NCBI GenBank assembly: GCA_019096155.1
Contig: JAHCVI010000003.1
Location: 4,774,001-4,838,000, forward strand
Direction: 5' to 3'
DNA length: 64,000 nucleotides
DNA from: Staphylotrichum longicolle
Taxonomy: Eukaryota > Ascomycota > Sordariomycetes > Sordariales > Chaetomiaceae
The notes under the pieces were generated by a model that was not told the origin of the DNA, did not search any database, and was given only the letters and a program-made list of their open reading frames with translations. Position 1 is the first letter of the stretch; every line of letters begins with the position of its first letter. Positions 24,759 through 34,942 of the stretch are shown here, piece after piece. The position numbers were made by a program, and so were the translations under genes.

Positions 24759-25257
24759 TTTGACTTTTTTCACCCTGGCTCGCGATCGAGACTTTTCTTT
24801 GTCAAAGCATGCGGGGTTGGGTGCGATACTTTGGTGGACATCTCACGATGTTTCGTCAATCGCCAATGCAGCTCTCTGCGGGATCCATCTTCGGCAACCG
24901 TTTGCGGATCCCTTCCTCTTGTGTCCACACCACGCCCGGATCTACATGTGGAGCCGCGTGGGGAGGGCCCGGACCGCTCTGACAATCAAATCCCACGAGG
25001 CATCCAACGTCTCCCATTCTTACTGTTACGATAACAATTTGAGTCGTTGTGCGTACCAGGCTCAACGTTCGACTGCCCGGCTTACACGGCCACGACTACA
25101 CAGCATCTCTTTGGCCATCACAGAACGTCACACGTCGACTGACGTCGACACAGGGGTTTGATGTCCAATGGTTTTGCAGGAACACACACATGGATGCATG
25201 CCAGAGGATGCGCGTCAAAATTTCATGCATCAAACGTCATTCATTTTTTGTGTTTTC
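24759..25257. other. Intergenic, no gene seen
   Basis: This is the promoter of the hydrolase-like gene and the 3' flank of the receptor gene, both on the minus strand. Short frames here show no recognisable protein. Confidence 0.45.
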
Positions 25258-26870
25258 CTAACATGATATTGCTAACCCTGGCGTGTTGGTAGGCAACACA
25301 TGCCGAAGGTCAGGGAACTTCTCTATGGTTGTCGACAGTGCCAGTGGAGTGTCTGACGAACTGGTCGACAGAGAAATGTCTGACGGAGTTATCCTTGGTC
25401 CGTCTGCCGGCGTGCCTCGTGGGCTGTCCGGTGGGGTCTCTTCGAAGACGTCCGTTGGTGTTCCTCTCAGAGTATCTGTCGGCGTTTCTCTGAGAATGTC
25501 TGTTGGAGTGGTGACCAGTGTGCCTCTTTGGACCCCCCTCACGCTCTCCCGCGGACTATCGGGGAACACTTCGATCACGTCCGGCTCGCGGGCGTCACGG
25601 TTGGGGCCGCGTTCGAGGTCGACGTATATCTCTCCGCCTGATCCCTTCCTTCCTCTTTCTCTTTCTCCAAATGTCGAATGCTGCCCCAGGCTATCCATCC
25701 GCACCACAGTCCCGCCCTTGGAGGTCACCGTCCGCTGCCCGTCCGACCGCGAGCCAGACATTTTTCCGCTCTTATCGGTGATGTCAATGACGCTCCGCCT
25801 GCTCCTCCAGAACTTGAACAGCGACTTGAGCCACGGAACGCAGCCGCAGATGATGCCCAGCTGGACCTCGATGGCCGTCCACATCCACAGGTGGAAGCCA
25901 TACCACGTAACGTCGTACGTTTCCTGGACGACGTAGTGAATCCAGTAGGTGCGGATACAGGCCGCAAAGACGACGATAAGGCCGAAGCTGAAGAGCGTGA
26001 TGAGGGCCAGCCGCTGCATGAGCGGTAGCTTGGCCTGGTAGAGCGATGGCAACGGCAGCACCCACACAATAAAGTCGCACACGGCCGTCGTGATGGCCTG
26101 GGCGAGCAGCGCCCGGTCTTCAGGAAGGCAGTCGCGGTGGTTTCTGAGGAGGTTCCAGTAGCTCGAGAGAGGACTGCAACGGCACAATCGGTCAGCAACC
26201 CTGCTCCCCTAGAATGTGCGTTGTGCTTTTTTGGCCGACTTACATGCACTGGGTAAATAGAACAACGAAAAAGGCGATGTTGACCACGAGGATAAACACA
26301 ATTGCGGCAACTTGGAACCTTGTCAGCACTCTCGTCCGAGCGGTTAAGGGCGACAAGAGCAGTCCCGCCCAACTTACAAGTCATGCGGCGGAATAGAGAG
26401 TCCCGAGGGGCGAGCCGCAGGTAGCTAACCAGAATGGAAAGCTTAGCCAGGCATGTCGCTGGGACGAACAGAGCCTGTGCTGCAAAGGAGATCTGCCGCC
26501 CCGCGATCATCTTGTCGATGGACAAGTCCCAGACATGAATGTCCCAGCCATAGTGGGTGAAGGCTAGGACCACGCAAGTGGTGACGCCCACGCCAAAGAG
26601 CTGTATGAGACGTGGGTGATTAGCTTCAGCTCACGGACATGTCAGGATCAATAAGTGGTAACCTACCGCTCCGCCAACCATCATCCAGTCATCCCAATGG
26701 TGGCCCTGGTTGATGATGGTGAATCTGACGTAGAGACGCAGTCCGAGACAGATGAGAGCGATCGGGAGCGTGATGAGCTCGACAATGATGAGAGCAGGCC
26801 CCCGAGTGTCTGGATTGGTGTAGTTCGGGGGCGGCCACGTGGCCACGACGTCGGGAGGCGGGAGCCTCAT
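25258..26870 (-). CDS. PTH11-like fungal rhodopsin-domain membrane protein
   Basis: Four exons are inferred: 26870-26667, 26600-26378, 26310-26244 and 26173-25258. Introns are 26666-26601, 26377-26311 and 26243-26174, all with GT...AG ends. The product is 469 residues. Hydrophobic segments fit seven transmembrane helices, with family landmarks GLRLYVR, WDDWMM, YGWDIHVWDL, TCLAKLSILVSYLRLAP, AVCDFIVWVLPLP and WTAIEVQLGIICGCVPWLKSLF. This is the rhodopsin-like domain of PTH11-type receptors in filamentous ascomycetes; most members have unknown ligands and no N-terminal CFEM domain is present here. The cytoplasmic tail (about 150 residues) is Ser/Thr/Pro-rich and contains about six imperfect repeats of the form TPTDxLRG. 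No partner gene is evident nearby. Confidence 0.85.
25405..25535 (-). repeat. Imperfect in-frame repeats in the receptor tail
   Basis: The coding sequence repeats a roughly 8-10 codon unit with core TPTD/TPPD/TPAD followed by an aliphatic-Arg/Pro-Arg pair, for example TPTDILRETPTDTLRGTPTD. The repeats are diverged at nucleotide level, so they are not a recent expansion. Regularly spaced Thr-Pro sites could be phosphorylated by proline-directed kinases; this is inference. Confidence 0.6.
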
Positions 26871-29199
26871 CTTGTGTGAGGGCAGGAAAGGCGGTCCTGC
26901 GTCGTCGTTGGATACGAGAATCGCGGGTTATTGCCCGCACCGGCCGACGGGCGCGGGAGACATGTGAGAGCGTGGGTGGTCCTCAATGAACCAGCTGTGC
27001 CGTTTGAGGTAGGTTCCTGTCTGGTCCGCACAACGTGCACCTCAGGGCATCAAGTTGCGGCGTTGCAACCGAAGTCGCTCAGTCGATATGAACCAACCGG
27101 TTGGAAACAGATCGAGGACGGAAATCCGGGGTAGGACAGGGGGGGGATATATACTGCGGCACCTGTCGTCGGGTTGGGAGCTCCATCTTGCACCGCGATC
27201 GAAGTGACAGCCTGCGACCTCGCTGCCCACTCCGCAGTGGCGCCTTAGCTTCCAGTGCGAGCCCGCCTCCGCGTGATGGAAATCTCACCAAGAAACCATG
27301 AATCCGTCTAGACCAGGCGCAGGCTCCACCGATGATCGTGACACCTCCTTCCCCAGCTTTTGACAGGGCCCAAGAGGCGTGGACATCCCGGCGGGCACGC
27401 TACCCTCCTGAGCGAGTCATGCCTGGTTCGGTAACCACGTCCGTGGGCTTGACGGCATGCCGAATCACTGGCACGGACCCGAAACCGAACCGTATCCGAT
27501 CCCAGACTCGACAATTTCCTGTTCTGCCGCACCCAAAATCGGCCTCTTTTCACAGGCCGAGAGCCCAAATCAACAACAAGCCTCGGCGAGCCACATGGAA
27601 ACGAAGAAAACAGACAGCCGGTGTGAGTGAACCCCTGGCGTTGCAGATCGACACATGCACTCCTGCGGCAGCGCTTGCGACACTCCACTTCCCCCACACG
27701 GGCACACTACATAGGTACCCAGCCAGTCTCGCCAGTCTAGCCCTCTCGGGAGGCGAGATCCACCGGATGCGATCGGATCGGGGCAGCGATTGGTCGAGGC
27801 CCGCACCATCTCAACGAAGATGCGTCTTGTCCAGAGACGGCAAGGCTCCATCTGGCGGGTCGGCATGTGGGAGAGCATCACCCGGGCCTCTTGTCCTCGT
27901 CTCTCTCAGCGTCCGCCATACCTCCGAAGTGGGCTTGATACCTACATAGTACGTGCTCGTACATAAGGTATGTGCGTGATGGCCAAACTAGACTGCATCT
28001 GTCACTACCCATGCAGCAGATCTGTAACCGATGGTGGTCGTCAATTGAAGAACCCCCGAGCATAACTCCGTCGTGGGCCAAGCCCAGGTCCCGTTGTCTG
28101 TGCTGCTGAAGGATCATTGGCAGGACTTCCACGGGAACTAGCAGCGTTGCAGTGCAGCAAAGCCAGTCCGGGGTTGACAGGGGCCAAGCGACCCTTCCCA
28201 CCACAACGGCCACTGTCGCGCTGCTACATGTGAATCATGACACGATAAAGCCTCTGGCTCGTGCGAGGCCTTCCGAGGCCGGGACGCCACTCGACGTCGA
28301 CCAGAACTGCCATCAGGAAGCAAGCGGGGTAGACGGCTGGAATTTGTAAGAGTTGAGACGGACTGTTAGCTAACATCGCGTCGCCTTCTTGGCCATCGGA
28401 GTCTTCGGAGACGCCTCCTCACTTTGACCCTCCGAGGAGCCGAAGGTCGGCCGGCGGGCACTGTGGAATAGTTAGGGCATGTGGGACGCAAAGGGAACAA
28501 GCCCATCAAGCCACTCTATCGCGCAAGAATCAAGAGCTTCACCCTTGCTTGCCAAACCCCAGTTGTTTCTCGGCACCTCATTTCCTCGCCCTGGGCACAT
28601 CTTGGGTCCGGAGATGGCTTCCGGTCCTCGTCGTCGTCACGCTCTTGGCAAGCCGCCGGACAAGGGCCCTTGCCAATTCCACTCAAACTCCGGCTGGAAG
28701 GCAAGGGGCAAACAGACGAGTGGGATGTTGTGGGATTTTGACAGATTATTAACACGTGCAAGGCTAGATCGGGGTTTCTGAAGAAGTCTGCAGCAACACT
28801 CTTCCCTGCCGCCATTGTCTGCCAAGCTGTCAAAGCTGGTCCGGGAGCTGGGTTTGTTTGATTTTGCAGAGATGAGGCCGAGAACCAGGCTCACGTTGTT
28901 GAGAGCGTAAGAACACATGACTTTCCTGTCGCCACGGGGAGGTTTGCTTTCAGACGAGGCGAGCGTTAAGACGCAAGTGGAGTGAATATGATGGAGCCTG
29001 TTCATTGTCTGATCCATGGTTGTCCTCAGAGAAGCCGTAGGAGAGTCTGAGCGTTCCAGCCACATTTTCCTCGTGGCAAACACCTAACTACGAATCTCCA
29101 CGCCCGAGCCACTGTGGATGGTCGAGCGACAGGCAGTTACCAGGTCCGGTTCGAGGCAACCAGGCCACCAGACACCTCAAGGCAACCCCAGCTAAACAC
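26871..29199. other. 2.3 kb intergenic region, no gene seen
   Basis: The region lies between the receptor start and the 5'-nucleotidase-family stop. The longest frame (plus 27332-27949) lacks any recognisable motif and overlaps minus-strand frames. A bulged inverted repeat is present at 27938-27971. The part next to 26870 is probably the receptor promoter. Confidence 0.5.
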
Positions 29200-31426
29200 C
29201 TACTGGCCATCAACCATGCGTATCCTCCCCTCCACGCGCGGAGCAATGGGCCGCGTCCACGCCACCTCACACTCGTCCTCGGGGAGGCCGTCGCACGCAC
29301 TTCCTTGCACTCCGGCCAGGCGGCACCACTTCCGGAACACGCGGCGCATAATGGCCAGCTCTCGGTCCAGGGCACGGGCGCCCTGGCGGGCCTGCTCCTG
29401 CTCCTCCCCGGAGTCGCTGTCGCTGTCGTCCTCGGCCGGGCCCAGCATGGGTGGAACGCTGGATCTCCGTTGCCTGATTCTGGCCGGCGACAGCTCCTCC
29501 CAGCTGTCCCGTTTGCCTCCTGCCTGTCCGTTCGCGGCCCTGCCCCTCGTTGGGCTGACCGGTGGTGAGGCGGACGGGTTTCCGACGATGGGGTGAGACT
29601 TTGCGACGCCATCTGCAACCTTGGACCTGTCAAGACTTTGTCAGTGACCATCCACTAGCACAAGGCCCAAACAAGCACCTACCAGTGGCGATCCAACGAG
29701 GGTCCCCAGTTTTTCCACTTCGCCAGGACGGTCAGAGACATGAAGTATTGCCGCAGCATGGCCGAGATGAGCATGCCATTCTCCTCGGACACGACCTCCT
29801 CGCACTCGCCCCCCTCGGGCTGGACCAGCAGGCTGCGGTAGCCGTCCTTCCCGCGGCCCATGTACCCGCGCGTGGCGGAGACATAGATACGATCATTGTC
29901 CAGCGGCGACCCGTCAATTTCGACTGAGAGAATGCGGGAGCCGACTGGGCGAGATGGGTTGAAGGCGTACTTGATATTAGACACCTGAGCAAACCGGCCT
30001 GGAACTGCTGTTAGCCCGCGGAGCACACCTCGATGACAAGAGAGGGGCCACACTTGCCTTCCAGTGCGGGATAGAGGGACACGCCATTCTCCAGCGCATC
30101 CCATATCCCCTTGCCCGACACCTTGATCACAATCACGGGGTCCTCGAAGGGGAAGCAGTCGGTCACGTCCTTGACCCGAATCGGCCCTGGCGCATACACC
30201 TGGTCCCCGCGGATCGTCCCCGCGGCCATGAGAGCGCAGTCGGCATTGTAATGATGCCGCATGATGTCGCACACAAAGTTCCCTAGGTTGCTCTCCTTGA
30301 GCCGGACAGTGGTAAACCGCGCGTCCAGCGGGGCGGCGGTCCACCCGACGGGCTTCTCGAGGCTCTTTTTGAGCTTGGCCGTGAGCTTGTCGACGAGAGC
30401 GAGCGTGTCGGCGTCCTCTGGTATGGCCCGCACGATATCCCGGCGCCAGATGTCGACGTCCCATTTCCTCCCGCTGTCGGCGGCCGCCCGGCGCACCTCG
30501 AGATAGCTCAGCTGCTTGAAGTCGGAGCCAGACCGCAGCACGTGGGTGCCGCTGATGAAGCTGTGGGCGTAGAAGTGGTCGTGCCCGCCGAGGATGATGT
30601 CAATCATGTCGCCGCCGAGTTGGGTCGCCAGCTTGTTGTCGTTGGGCTCGCGCATGTGGGTGAGGGCGATGATGATGTCGGCGCCTTCGGCGCGCAGCTG
30701 CGGGACCAGTTCGCGAGCAACTTCGCTGGCGGAGCGGTAGATGATGTTGGGAGGCAGGGAATTAATGGTCTCAAGCCACTCGCGCTCGCCAAGACCCAGG
30801 AGACCGATCTTGATGCCGTTGGAAGCGGTGATCATGTGTGTCTTCTTGGCGTTGCCGAGCGGGACGCCCTCGCCCAGGTCGGGGTCCAGCACGTTGGCCA
30901 GGAGCCATGGGAAGTGGCACTTGGAGGTGAGGTGGCGGTATTGGCGGACACCAAAATCGAGATCATGGTTCTGAGTGCCTGGAGGTTAGAGCTCTGGATC
31001 TGAGTGATGGGGGTGAGTTTGAGTGACATACCCCAACACAAGCACAATCGGTTCCAATGAGGTTTAGAAGGGGAACCATGTGGCTGCCTGGACCACGTGT
31101 GAGAAGATGTTTTAACTAGAAGTACCGTCGGGTTTGGTGCCTGCCAACTGACCCTTGGTGATGGAGCTCTCGAGACTCGGGTTGAAGACATCGCCCGAGA
31201 ACAGAGTAACCAAACCCGGCTGGCCCGTGAAGCGCTCGGCCTCCCGGTACTCCTTGCACACGCTCACGAACCGAGAAATACCGCCAGCGGGTTCTGCTGA
31301 CGACGCGTCGAGGTGGTAGACATCATTGTAGTGAAGCAGCCTCAGATCAGGGGGCGTGTTGACATCCTGGCCCGAGCTGAAGGTGATCTCGGGCTCGGCG
31401 GATGGTGGGGTCGATGAGGGGCTCAT
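29200..31426 (-). CDS. 5'-nucleotidase family metallophosphoesterase
   Basis: Five exons are inferred: 31426-31153, 31087-31032, 30970-30058, 29998-29683 and 29626-29200, encoding 661 residues. Introns are 31152-31088, 31031-30971, 30057-29999 (a GC-AG intron, GCAAGT...CCAG) and 29682-29627. The N-terminal metallophosphatase domain shows LLHYNDVYHLD, LFSGDVFNPS, CACVGNHDLDFG, ALTHMREPND and GGHDHFY, the usual metal ligands. The 5'-nucleotidase C-terminal domain follows (ESNLGNFVCDIMRHH, GTIRGDQVY, DVTDCFPFEDPVIVIKVSGKGIWDALENGV). Family members hydrolyse nucleotides or related phosphoesters. I see no clear signal peptide or GPI signal, so an intracellular enzyme is likely. The C-terminal 150 residues are an acidic, Ser/Gln-rich extension with a helical end. 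The TTG-GCC-GCC codons before the ATG extend the frame but are not needed. Confidence 0.87.
29999..30057 (-). other. GC-AG intron
   Basis: This 59 nt intron of the 5'-nucleotidase-family gene starts GCAAGT instead of GTAAGT and ends TTCCAG, with a branch-like GCTAAC 13 nt before the acceptor. Splicing joins LEG to RFAQVSNIKY in frame, restoring a segment conserved in the family. No GT donor nearby gives the right phase. Confidence 0.85.
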
Positions 31427-32252
31427 GGCGGCCAAGAATCCAAAGACGATCGACGATGTGAGCTGACCTGACTTGGGGCAGGCTGTGATCGACTCCTGAA
31501 ATTGCCGGGTGATTCCGGTGTTGGGCTCTGCTGAAGCAAGGGCTGAACAGGGAGATATCTCGATGTATCCTGGTGGGTCACTCAGTTCCCTGAAACTGCT
31601 CCAAGCACGTCAGCCGTTGCTCGAGACCTTGCTTCTTGCCAGAGGATGGCGGGGCTGGACCGCTGGAGTCGAGATGGAGCTGAAACGCCCCGCTTTGGGC
31701 GACCCCGTCCCTGATCCGCACTGCAACCCAACCTGGAAGGCCGCTCTGCTGCACAACATCAAGTACCAAGTAGCGTTCAGGTACGGATACCGATTAAGTC
31801 ATTTGCCACACGACGCAAGTCCCGAATTGGGAAAGGTGCCTTGATTATCATGTTCAACTGGATGGGCTGCCGGTTGTAAGACCGGCAGAGCTTACAAGGT
31901 ACAGACGACATGCAGACTCGGAGCCCTCTTTCGTCTGTCCATGACCACCTCGAGCGCAGTCGTGATCCTTCCAGGGGCTTCAACCCTCGCCTCATTTGCT
32001 TTGTCTTCACAGCAGGCGGGGCCATGTTCTTGACAGGTGCGCGCCCTTTGTGACCAAGGCAGACCCCGCCATGCGTCAATGGGTGCGGGGCAAACCTGCT
32101 CTCTCCACTCGCTCGGCGACGCTGTAAAAGTCGAGTGTACGAGGGGCCGAGACGCCGAGCAAGGATACTTAACTGTCGCTTTCGCCAACGTGAGTCAACT
32201 TGAGTTCATCAAGTGTATCTGCAGTCTGCGCACTCAGTCTCAAGACAAGACA
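31427..32252. other. Divergent promoter region, 5'-nucleotidase and GNAT genes
   Basis: The two flanking genes are transcribed away from each other, so 826 bp must hold both promoters. Short frames are present on both strands without recognisable products. Confidence 0.5.
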
Positions 32253-32882
32253 ATGGCCTCCAACGCCCCGACTGTGCGGCATGCCCGCCGTGAAGGTCTG
32301 AGCTCAGTCCTGTGCTCTGTCGGTCATCCCCAACCTGGCTCTCACGACTGACACACAACAGACGTCCCTGCCATTCTCAATCTGATCCGTGAGCTGGCCG
32401 ACTACGAAAAGGAGCTGCACAGCGTCGAGGCCACCGAGGCCAAGCTGCTTGAGACTATTGCCTTCGCCCCCTCTGACTCCGCCTCCACAACAACCACAGC
32501 CGAAGGCCTTCCAGTGACAGAGCCCACCTCCCCTTCCCGGCCCGCGCGGTGTCTGGTCCTCACCACGCCCTCGGGAACCACCGCTGGCATTGCGCTGTAC
32601 TTTTACAACTACAGCACCTGGCGCGCGCGGCCGGGCATCTACCTCGAGGATCTGTACGTTAAGCAGAGCGAGCGCAAGAACGGCTACGGCAAGCGCCTGC
32701 TGGTGGAGCTGGCCAAGGAGGTCGTCGCCATGCGCGGCGGCCGCCTCGAGTGGTGTGTGCTCAAGTGGAACGAGCCGTCCATCAAGTTCTACGAGAGCAT
32801 TGGCGCCAAGATGATGAACGAGTGGGTGACCATGCGGGTTGACGGCGATGGGCTGACCAAGCTGGCCACACTGTTGGACTGA
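32253..32882 (+). CDS. GNAT-family N-acetyltransferase (SSAT/diamine-like)
   Basis: Two exons are inferred, 32253-32295 and 32362-32882, with intron 32296-32361 (GTCTGA...ACAACAG). The product is 187 residues. Splicing creates RREDVPAILNLIRELADYEKE, the typical N-terminus of this family. The acetyl-CoA binding motif is at about residues 118-127 (QSERKNGYGKRLL), preceded by YLEDLYV and followed by RLEWCVLKWNEPSIKFYESIGA, the pattern of spermidine/spermine and thialysine N-acetyltransferases. A 25-residue Ser/Thr-rich insertion (about 55-80) precedes the core. The substrate is inferred from family resemblance only. Its stop codon is 88 bp from the stop of the convergent LYR gene. Confidence 0.87.
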
Positions 32883-32970
32883 GAGGAAGGGCTGTTTGAG
32901 AGGTTTCTGGGAGCACGAGAAGTGCATCAATCCATAGTTCCCCTTCCATAAACCTTCCCTGTCGCGTCGC

Positions 32971-34068
32971 TTATCCACGTTTCTCCCGTGTTCCGCCAGG
33001 TTTGCGGTCTGTCTCGGGCTGCGGGAAATCCTTGAAAAATTCCATGGCGCCTGGAGTGGCGGTGGCCGGCGGGGGTCGAAATACCGTCCCCCCCCAAGCA
33101 ATATCCCAATTTCGCCCGCTGGGCTTCTTTTCCAAAGTCGCGCTGAGCTGCCAGACGTCGCTCATCATTCGGCGCCATGTCCGCCTCGTGTAATTGTGAC
33201 ATCCAATCGGCTGAGGGTCACTGGTCGGCGTGTTGTCGTCGAGAGCCCCCGTCAAGAGCTTGTTCCGCCTGTTTGCGGGCCGGTCGACAACAGCGACGGG
33301 TTTGACGGCATAGGCCTGCCAATCCCACCTGCGGCCTCCTTGCCCATCTCTTGAAATGCTTCGTGCCAGCGCCCTCCGAGGAGGAGGAAGCCATCGCCCT
33401 TGTACCGTCTCCTCCTCGATCGCCCTAAGCGTCTCCCACTCCTCCCGGGGAAGAGGCGGCATGCATTTATCCGCCACTGCCTTCCATAACTTCTTCAATT
33501 TGGTTCTGTAGAGTTTGGGCGCAAGCGGCCGGCCCCACGAGTTCTCTGCTGGAATGGCCTTGGCCGGGACGGTCTGATGAATGGTGAGAGGCGGTTTTGG
33601 CGAGTTGTTCAGTTCCGCCTCGACCTGCGACCGAGCAAACCTGCGCAGCTTCTCAACGTCCCACGAGTCCAGCCAGTCAATCTTCCGGTTTTCAGATGCG
33701 ATGGCATATGCCTCGGCCGCGTACTTTTCCAGCGCTTCGGTGTCGGTGGGCACATCGCGGAGTACCAGGTCTGACATCAGTTCTCGACGTCGGCGACCCA
33801 GGCGGCCGAACGCCAGGAACAGTACCCGGCGCATGCGGGCCATATCTCCAGCATTTGCCGCCCGGAGGTAGCGGAGGTCATGGTGCGCCTCGCGGATGTG
33901 TTTTGCGCTTCTGTCTTCGGTATCGTCCCTGGCTCTGGCAAACCGATCCTTGATCTGCTTGTCGATGAACGGTCGCGCGGGGGGCGGAAGATATGACGCT
34001 TCTCGAAGAAGATGGCGGTAGAGGTGTAATGGCGTTTGGGGCTTGGGGATCCGTAACGGCCGGGACAT
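32971..34068 (-). CDS. LYR-motif protein, Cup1-like
   Basis: One exon encodes 365 residues from MSRPLRIPKPQTP. The LYR motif is near the N-terminus (LHLYRHLLREASYLPP, about residues 11-26), followed by a basic helical block (KHIREAHHDLRYLRAANAGDMARMRRVLFLAFGRLGRRRREL). The C-terminal part is basic and ends in a Pro-rich tail. This pattern fits the fungal Cup1-like LYR family. LYR proteins act in mitochondria, in complex assembly or iron-sulfur delivery with the acyl carrier protein; the job of this subfamily is not established here. The frame continues 19 codons upstream to another ATG at 34125; I chose 34068 because the conserved motif follows at the usual distance. Confidence 0.78.
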   Translation of the reverse strand: MSRPLRIPKPQTPLHLYRHLLREASYLPPPARPFIDKQIKDRFARARDDTEDRSAKHIREAHHDLRYLRAANAGDMARMRRVLFLAFGRLGRRRRELMSDLVLRDVPTDTEALEKYAAEAYAIASENRKIDWLDSWDVEKLRRFARSQVEAELNNSPKPPLTIHQTVPAKAIPAENSWGRPLAPKLYRTKLKKLWKAVADKCMPPLPREEWETLRAIEEETVQGRWLPPPRRALARSISRDGQGGRRWDWQAYAVKPVAVVDRPANRRNKLLTGALDDNTPTSDPQPIGCHNYTRRTWRRMMSDVWQLSATLEKKPSGRNWDIAWGGTVFRPPPATATPGAMEFFKDFPQPETDRKPGGTREKRG

Positions 34069-34942
34069 GGTCGAGTTTTGGTCGAGTCCAGACTTCACGT
34101 CCGATTCGGGACGGCAGGAGTCCAAAGGAGCTCAGGTACGCAGCTAATTCATGGAGCTGCGGGAGATTTGCAGCCGCTGGCCGGGATACGGTTGGTCCGT
34201 GCATCTACACTTGCTTGGCGGCTTGGCATCCTTGGTGAGATTCGCGCGCCAGGCTGTGGGAGCCCCGCTTTCCTGGCAATGGCAATCGTGAGGGCGCGTC
34301 TTCTCGGGCTCCACTGGCGGAGACACGACCACGAGAACACGAAAAGCACACGTCGGCTGCCCGTGTCTTAATTGAACTCTCGGAACCGGCACCTCGCCAT
34401 TCGCAGTCTGGTGTAAGCTGACAGACACCGTCACTTACCTGGAGATATCCTCCATTTCATCTCTGCATCGCCTCGAGCTCGGCTTCGATTCCTCGTCGCA
34501 CAATAACTCTCTTACCTTAGTCTACCCGTTCTCCTGCGGACGACTCGGCAAGCGCATCGACTAACCCAACTAACCCCATTTTCCACGATCCACTGCAACG
34601 CAACCCGTTTTGCGCCCCGAGTCTCACGAGCACAGCGCCGCATTTCTTACCACCTCACGCAGCGCACCATTTCTCTATTTCACTCGGTCCCGCTGCAAGT
34701 CCAACACTCGACGCCAAAGGCCGATTGTTGGATTCCGTACATCTCACCAACACCAACTGCTGCATCCGAGTAATTTCGATGTACTTGTTGAATTAACCCC
34801 TGACAAGTTGTCGTCACCGCCTCTGTCTCTCCCTGTGCGCATCACCATTGTCGCATTCCCGTATCCCGCTCCCACCGCAGCCAGGAGTCGACTGCGAGCC
34901 GTTACACGCCAAACACCGCCCTCGTTGGGCTTCTGACCCAGC
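34069..34942. other. Divergent promoter region, LYR and Mbp1 genes
   Basis: This 874 bp region holds both promoters and the probable long leader of the Mbp1 gene, with pyrimidine-rich stretches at 34440-34900. No ACGCGT element is seen within it, so simple Mbp1 autoregulation through that motif is not supported. Confidence 0.5.

Noticed and set aside
27332..27949. Plus-strand frame of 205 codons in the 2.3 kb gap
   Set aside because: No domain, atypical composition and overlap with minus-strand frames.
32304..33101. Minus-strand frame of 265 codons across the GNAT gene
   Set aside because: It is antisense to a confident acetyltransferase and has no motif of its own.
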